Source of the DNA: an uncultured Collinsella sp.
Lineage (GTDB): Bacteria > Actinomycetota > Coriobacteriia > Coriobacteriales > Coriobacteriaceae
Direction of reading: 5' to 3'
DNA length: 7,719 nt
Assembly: GCA_900546115.1 (NCBI GenBank)
Contig: URBQ01000051.1
Location: 1-7,719, forward strand
The notes beneath the pieces were generated by a model. It searched no databases and was not told the origin of the DNA. It saw only the letters and a list, made by a program, of their open reading frames with translations. Position 1 is the first letter of the stretch. Every line of letters begins with the position of its first letter. Shown one piece after another: positions 4,948-7,719 of the stretch. A program made the position numbers and the translations under genes.

Positions 4948-6453
4948 ATGGCTTTGACCGACATCTCGCATCCCACCGACAGTGCAATGCTCACCGATCT
5001 GTACGAGCTCACTATGGCCCAGGGCCTGTGGGAGAGCGGCAAGGCCAATGAGCAGGGTTGTTTTACCGCGTTTTACCGCGACCATCCTTTTGGCAGCGCC
5101 TATGCCGTCATGTGCGGCACCGCCGAACTGCCCGAGCTGGTCGAGAATCTGCGCTTTACGCCCGAGGACATCGACTACCTCGCCTCGCTCCAGGCCCCGG
5201 CCGGCGGCGCGATGTTCAAGCCTGGATTCCTCGACTACCTGCGCGATTTTCGTGCGCATGTAAACATCGACGCCGTGCCCGAGGGCGAGCTCGTCTTTCC
5301 GCGCGAGCCCATGGTTCGCGTCACCGGCCCCGCGCTGGAGTGCCAGCTGCTTGAGACGGCGCTGCTCAACATCGTTGGGTTCCAGACGCTTGTCGCCACC
5401 AAGACGGCGCGCGTGGTGCTGGCGGCGGACGGCCGTCCCGTTGCCGAGTTTGGCCTGCGCCGCGCTCAGGGTCCCGATGGCGGCTTGGCCGTCGCGCGCG
5501 CGAGCTACGTTGCCGGCTGCTCCTCTACGTCCAATGTGCTCGCCGGCCGCCGCTACGGTATTCCCGTCTTTGGCACGCATGCGCACAGCTGGGTGATGAG
5601 CTTCGACTCCGAGCTCGAGGCATTCCGGGCTTTTGCTAAGTCGAGTCCCAAGAACTGCACGCTGCTCATCGACACCTACGACGTACGCGAGGGTTGCGAG
5701 CATGCCATTACGGTTGCCAAGGAGATGGAGGCGGTGGGCGAGCGTCTGTCGGCTATTCGCATTGACTCGGGCGACCTCGCCAAGCTCTCCAAGTATGTTC
5801 GTGGCCGTTTTGATGCCGAGGGCCTGCCCTATGTGGGGATCTCGGTTTCTAACGATCTGGATGAGTACACGATTCAGTCACTGCTCGACCAGGGCGCGCC
5901 CATCGATAGCTTTGGCGTGGGTACCAAGCTTGCGACCTGCTATGACCAGCCGGCGCTGGGCGGCGTGTACAAGCTTTCCGCCCGCCGTGCGAGTGAGACG
6001 GACCCGTGGACGCCGGTGGTGAAGCTCTCCGAGCAGCCCTACAAGCGCACAATTCCCGGTGTTCAGCGCGTACGACGCTATTACGACGGCTTTGGCGGCC
6101 CGGTTTGCGACATGATTTATGACGAGGACCATCTGGCAGGGGAGGGCGCCGCGCGCGGCAATACCCTTGTGGCCGTGAACGATGCCGCCCTGGTGACCGA
6201 CGTGTCCGAACTTGAGTATCGCGAGCTGCTGGTGCCGATCGTGCGCGATGGCAGTGCGGTGGCTCCGCGTGAGAGCATCCAGGACGCGCGCGAGCGCTGT
6301 GCTTGGGCGCTCGACCATCTGGACGCAGCTTTCAAGCGCTTCCTGTACCCGCAGACCTATGTGGTGGGTATGGAGCAGGGCCTGGCTCAGGTGCGCGACG
6401 AGCTCGTGCGTAAGAACATGGCCGCGGCCTCTGCCTTTCCCTGGGCCCACTAA
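4948..6453 (+). CDS. pncB: Nicotinate phosphoribosyltransferase
   Basis: This cytoplasmic enzyme of NAD salvage (Preiss-Handler route) converts nicotinate and PRPP to nicotinate mononucleotide and pyrophosphate, coupled to ATP hydrolysis. The 501-residue product starts with the typical TDLYELTMAQG (16-26). It also has EFGLRRAQGPDGG (167-179), the FGTHAHSW block (208-215) holding the histidine expected to be phosphorylated, LLIDTYD (239-245), AIRIDSGDLAKLS (269-281), and the phosphate-binding FGVGTKL (322-328) with GGVYKL (338-343). About 500 residues is usual for the long Gram-positive PncB form. The ATG at 4948 has GAAAGG about 7 nt upstream, and the family N-terminus follows closely. It may be read with the preceding small gene; proB follows on the same strand after 79 nt containing two small hairpins but no T-run. 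I see no regulatory site for NAD control. Confidence 0.96.
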   Translation: MALTDISHPTDSAMLTDLYELTMAQGLWESGKANEQGCFTAFYRDHPFGSAYAVMCGTAELPELVENLRFTPEDIDYLASLQAPAGGAMFKPGFLDYLRDFRAHVNIDAVPEGELVFPREPMVRVTGPALECQLLETALLNIVGFQTLVATKTARVVLAADGRPVAEFGLRRAQGPDGGLAVARASYVAGCSSTSNVLAGRRYGIPVFGTHAHSWVMSFDSELEAFRAFAKSSPKNCTLLIDTYDVREGCEHAITVAKEMEAVGERLSAIRIDSGDLAKLSKYVRGRFDAEGLPYVGISVSNDLDEYTIQSLLDQGAPIDSFGVGTKLATCYDQPALGGVYKLSARRASETDPWTPVVKLSEQPYKRTIPGVQRVRRYYDGFGGPVCDMIYDEDHLAGEGAARGNTLVAVNDAALVTDVSELEYRELLVPIVRDGSAVAPRESIQDARERCAWALDHLDAAFKRFLYPQTYVVGMEQGLAQVRDELVRKNMAAASAFPWAH

Positions 6454-6487
6454 TTCCTTGGGCGGTAGGGGCGAGTCACGCTTCCCT

Positions 6488-6514
6488 GGCCGCCGGCTCG
6501 GCCGTTCGCTGAAC
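6488..6514 (+). repeat. Two tandem small hairpins between pncB and proB
   Basis: GGCCG and CGGCC (6488-6503, 6-nt loop) are followed directly by GTTC and GAAC (6504-6514, 3-nt loop). No T-run follows, so these are not a canonical terminator. They lie 18 nt before the proB start and could affect its translation or mRNA ends. Confidence 0.35.
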
Positions 6515-6532
6515 AGTTGATTGGTTTGACGT

Positions 6533-7660
6533 ATGACGACTTCTTATAAAACGATGGTGGTAAAGATCGGTTCGTCCACGGTGGTGGGTGCCGATGGCAA
6601 GGTCAACCGCGCCTTTATCGGCGGACTTGCCGATCAGGCCGCAGCGCTGCGCAAGCTCGGCTGGCGTCTGGTTGTGGTGAGCTCGGGCGCTATCGCCTGT
6701 GGCTATCCCGTGTTGGGCTTCGACCGCAAGCCGGTCGGTGACCTGCCGAGCCTGCAGGCCTGCGCCTCGGCCGGTCAGTGCATCATCTCGTCGGCCTACG
6801 ACGAGGAGTTCCATGCGCGCGACCTGCTCACCTCGCTCGTGCTGCTCACGCGTCACGACACGGCGCGCCGCACGTCCTACCTGCACGCGCGCGACGCCCT
6901 GCTTCGCCTGGTGGAGCTGGGTGTGGTGCCGGTCGTCAACGAGAACGATACCGTCACCGTCGATGAGATCAAGTTTGGCGACAACGACACGCTGGCGGCG
7001 CTTGTGAGCTGCCTGGTTTCTGCCGATCTGTGCGTGACGCTCTCGGACATCGATGGTCTCTATACTGCCAATCCGCATGAAGACCCCACGGCCGAGTTTG
7101 TTCCTGTCGTGCATAAGATCGATGCCAAGATTATTGCCTCGGCGGGCGATTCTTCCACATCGGTGGGCACGGGCGGCATGATTACCAAGATCCGCGCGAG
7201 CCGCATCCTGATGACGGCGGGCATTCAGAGCGTGATTTGCTCGGGCGAGGAGCCCGATGCGCTCGTGCGTCTCGCCCGCGGCGAGAGCGTGGGCACGCTG
7301 TTCGATCCGCCGGCGGAGCGTCTGGACATCGCACCCCGCAAGCTGTGGATCGCGCTGGGCGACAAGGCACATGGCTCGGTGACGGTCGATGATGGTGCTG
7401 CGAAGGCGCTGGTCAGCCGTGGCTCTTCCCTGCTTGCGGTGGGTATTCGCGAGGTCGATGGCCAGTTTGCCGAGGGCGATGTGCTCGATGTGTGCGATCC
7501 GAGCGGTATGGTCGTCGCCCGCGGTATCGCCGAAGCCGATTCGGACGTGCTGGAGCTTGCTGCCGGTCGCCGCCAGGACCAGATCGCCAGCAACCGCCTG
7601 CTCGCAGACCTGGCCGAGAAGCCCGCGATACACAGGGATAATCTAATCGTCTTCGCCTAA
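6533..7660 (+). CDS. proB: Glutamate 5-kinase
   Basis: This cytoplasmic enzyme phosphorylates glutamate at the gamma-carboxyl with ATP, the first and usually proline-inhibited step of proline synthesis. The 375-residue product has an amino-acid kinase domain followed by a PUA domain. Motifs are VVKIGSS (9-15), VVSSGAI (48-54), VVNENDTV (134-141), KFGDNDTLAALV (147-158), LSDIDGLYT (170-178) and GTGGMITKI (212-220). The PUA domain spans about 274-355 (GSVTVDDGAAKAL...RGSSLLAVGI). Length matches two-domain ProB enzymes (E. coli 367). An in-frame TGA at 6527-6529 just upstream makes the ATG at 6533 the first possible start; its Shine-Dalgarno sequence is poor, and a second ATG at codon 8 (6554) cannot be excluded. 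A start codon 55 nt downstream suggests a proBA operon. Confidence 0.96.
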   Translation: MTTSYKTMVVKIGSSTVVGADGKVNRAFIGGLADQAAALRKLGWRLVVVSSGAIACGYPVLGFDRKPVGDLPSLQACASAGQCIISSAYDEEFHARDLLTSLVLLTRHDTARRTSYLHARDALLRLVELGVVPVVNENDTVTVDEIKFGDNDTLAALVSCLVSADLCVTLSDIDGLYTANPHEDPTAEFVPVVHKIDAKIIASAGDSSTSVGTGGMITKIRASRILMTAGIQSVICSGEEPDALVRLARGESVGTLFDPPAERLDIAPRKLWIALGDKAHGSVTVDDGAAKALVSRGSSLLAVGIREVDGQFAEGDVLDVCDPSGMVVARGIAEADSDVLELAAGRRQDQIASNRLLADLAEKPAIHRDNLIVFA

Positions 7661-7715
7661 CGGGTCGACGCTGCGCGCCGCCCAGAGCGACAATTTGTCA
7701 TTCAAAAGGCGAGGC

Positions 7716-7719
7716 ATGA
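7716..7719 (+). CDS. Start of next gene, probably proA (cut by window edge)
   Basis: The last bases hold an ATG (7716-7718) preceded by AAAAGGCGAGG, a plausible ribosome binding site. After proB the usual neighbour is proA, glutamate-5-semialdehyde dehydrogenase, but only one codon is visible, so the identity is inferred from context alone. Confidence 0.4.

Noticed and set aside
4206..5703. Long minus-strand open frames ending in tRNA-Ala, with translations such as ESNPRPLPCDGSALPTELRP
   Set aside because: These peptides are the well-known false translation of the antisense strand of a tRNA gene. The frames are also antisense to the small membrane gene and pncB, and show no protein family.
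6476..7633. 385-codon minus-strand open frame opposite proB
   Set aside because: It mirrors proB, which is recognised end to end; the His/Arg/Ala-rich translation has no recognisable motif.

Overview
The window looks like ordinary chromosome from a high-GC Gram-positive gut bacterium. My best guess is a Coriobacteriia relative such as Collinsella. This rests on the GC-rich codon use, a TagO/WecA-type lipid-carrier enzyme, a PflX-type radical SAM protein and the overall style of the genes; no marker gene fixes the taxon. I see no phage, transposase, CRISPR array or toxin system.

Layout. On the minus strand, read right to left, there is a candidate structured RNA that resembles 6S RNA (about 2926 to 2761), then tagO/wecA (2550 to 1351), then trpS (1189 to 140). 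A strong intrinsic terminator follows at 104 to 77. On the plus strand there is a PflX-family radical SAM gene (3076-4014), an AT-poor intergenic patch built from a nested family of inverted repeats (4026-4232), a well-formed promoter, tRNA-Ala(CGC) (4286-4358), a strong intrinsic terminator (4374-4404), and an unrecognised small membrane-anchored coiled-coil protein (4423-4863). These are followed by pncB (4948-6453), proB (6533-7660) and the first bases of the next gene, probably proA, at the right edge.

Functions. The genes are housekeeping in nature: tryptophan charging of tRNA, initiation of polyprenyl-linked cell-wall glycan synthesis, salvage of nicotinate into NAD, the first step of proline synthesis, and alanine decoding. 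They do not form one pathway. proB and the start codon after it suggest a proBA pair. The region 2551-3075 between the two outward-reading strands holds the candidate RNA and its promoter, and probably the divergent promoter for the radical SAM gene.

Points most worth a second look are the 6S-like RNA (strand supported by G-U wobbles in its closing helix), the nested inverted repeats around the core TGGGACGGGG, and the tRNA terminator ending only 18 nt before the start codon of the small membrane protein.
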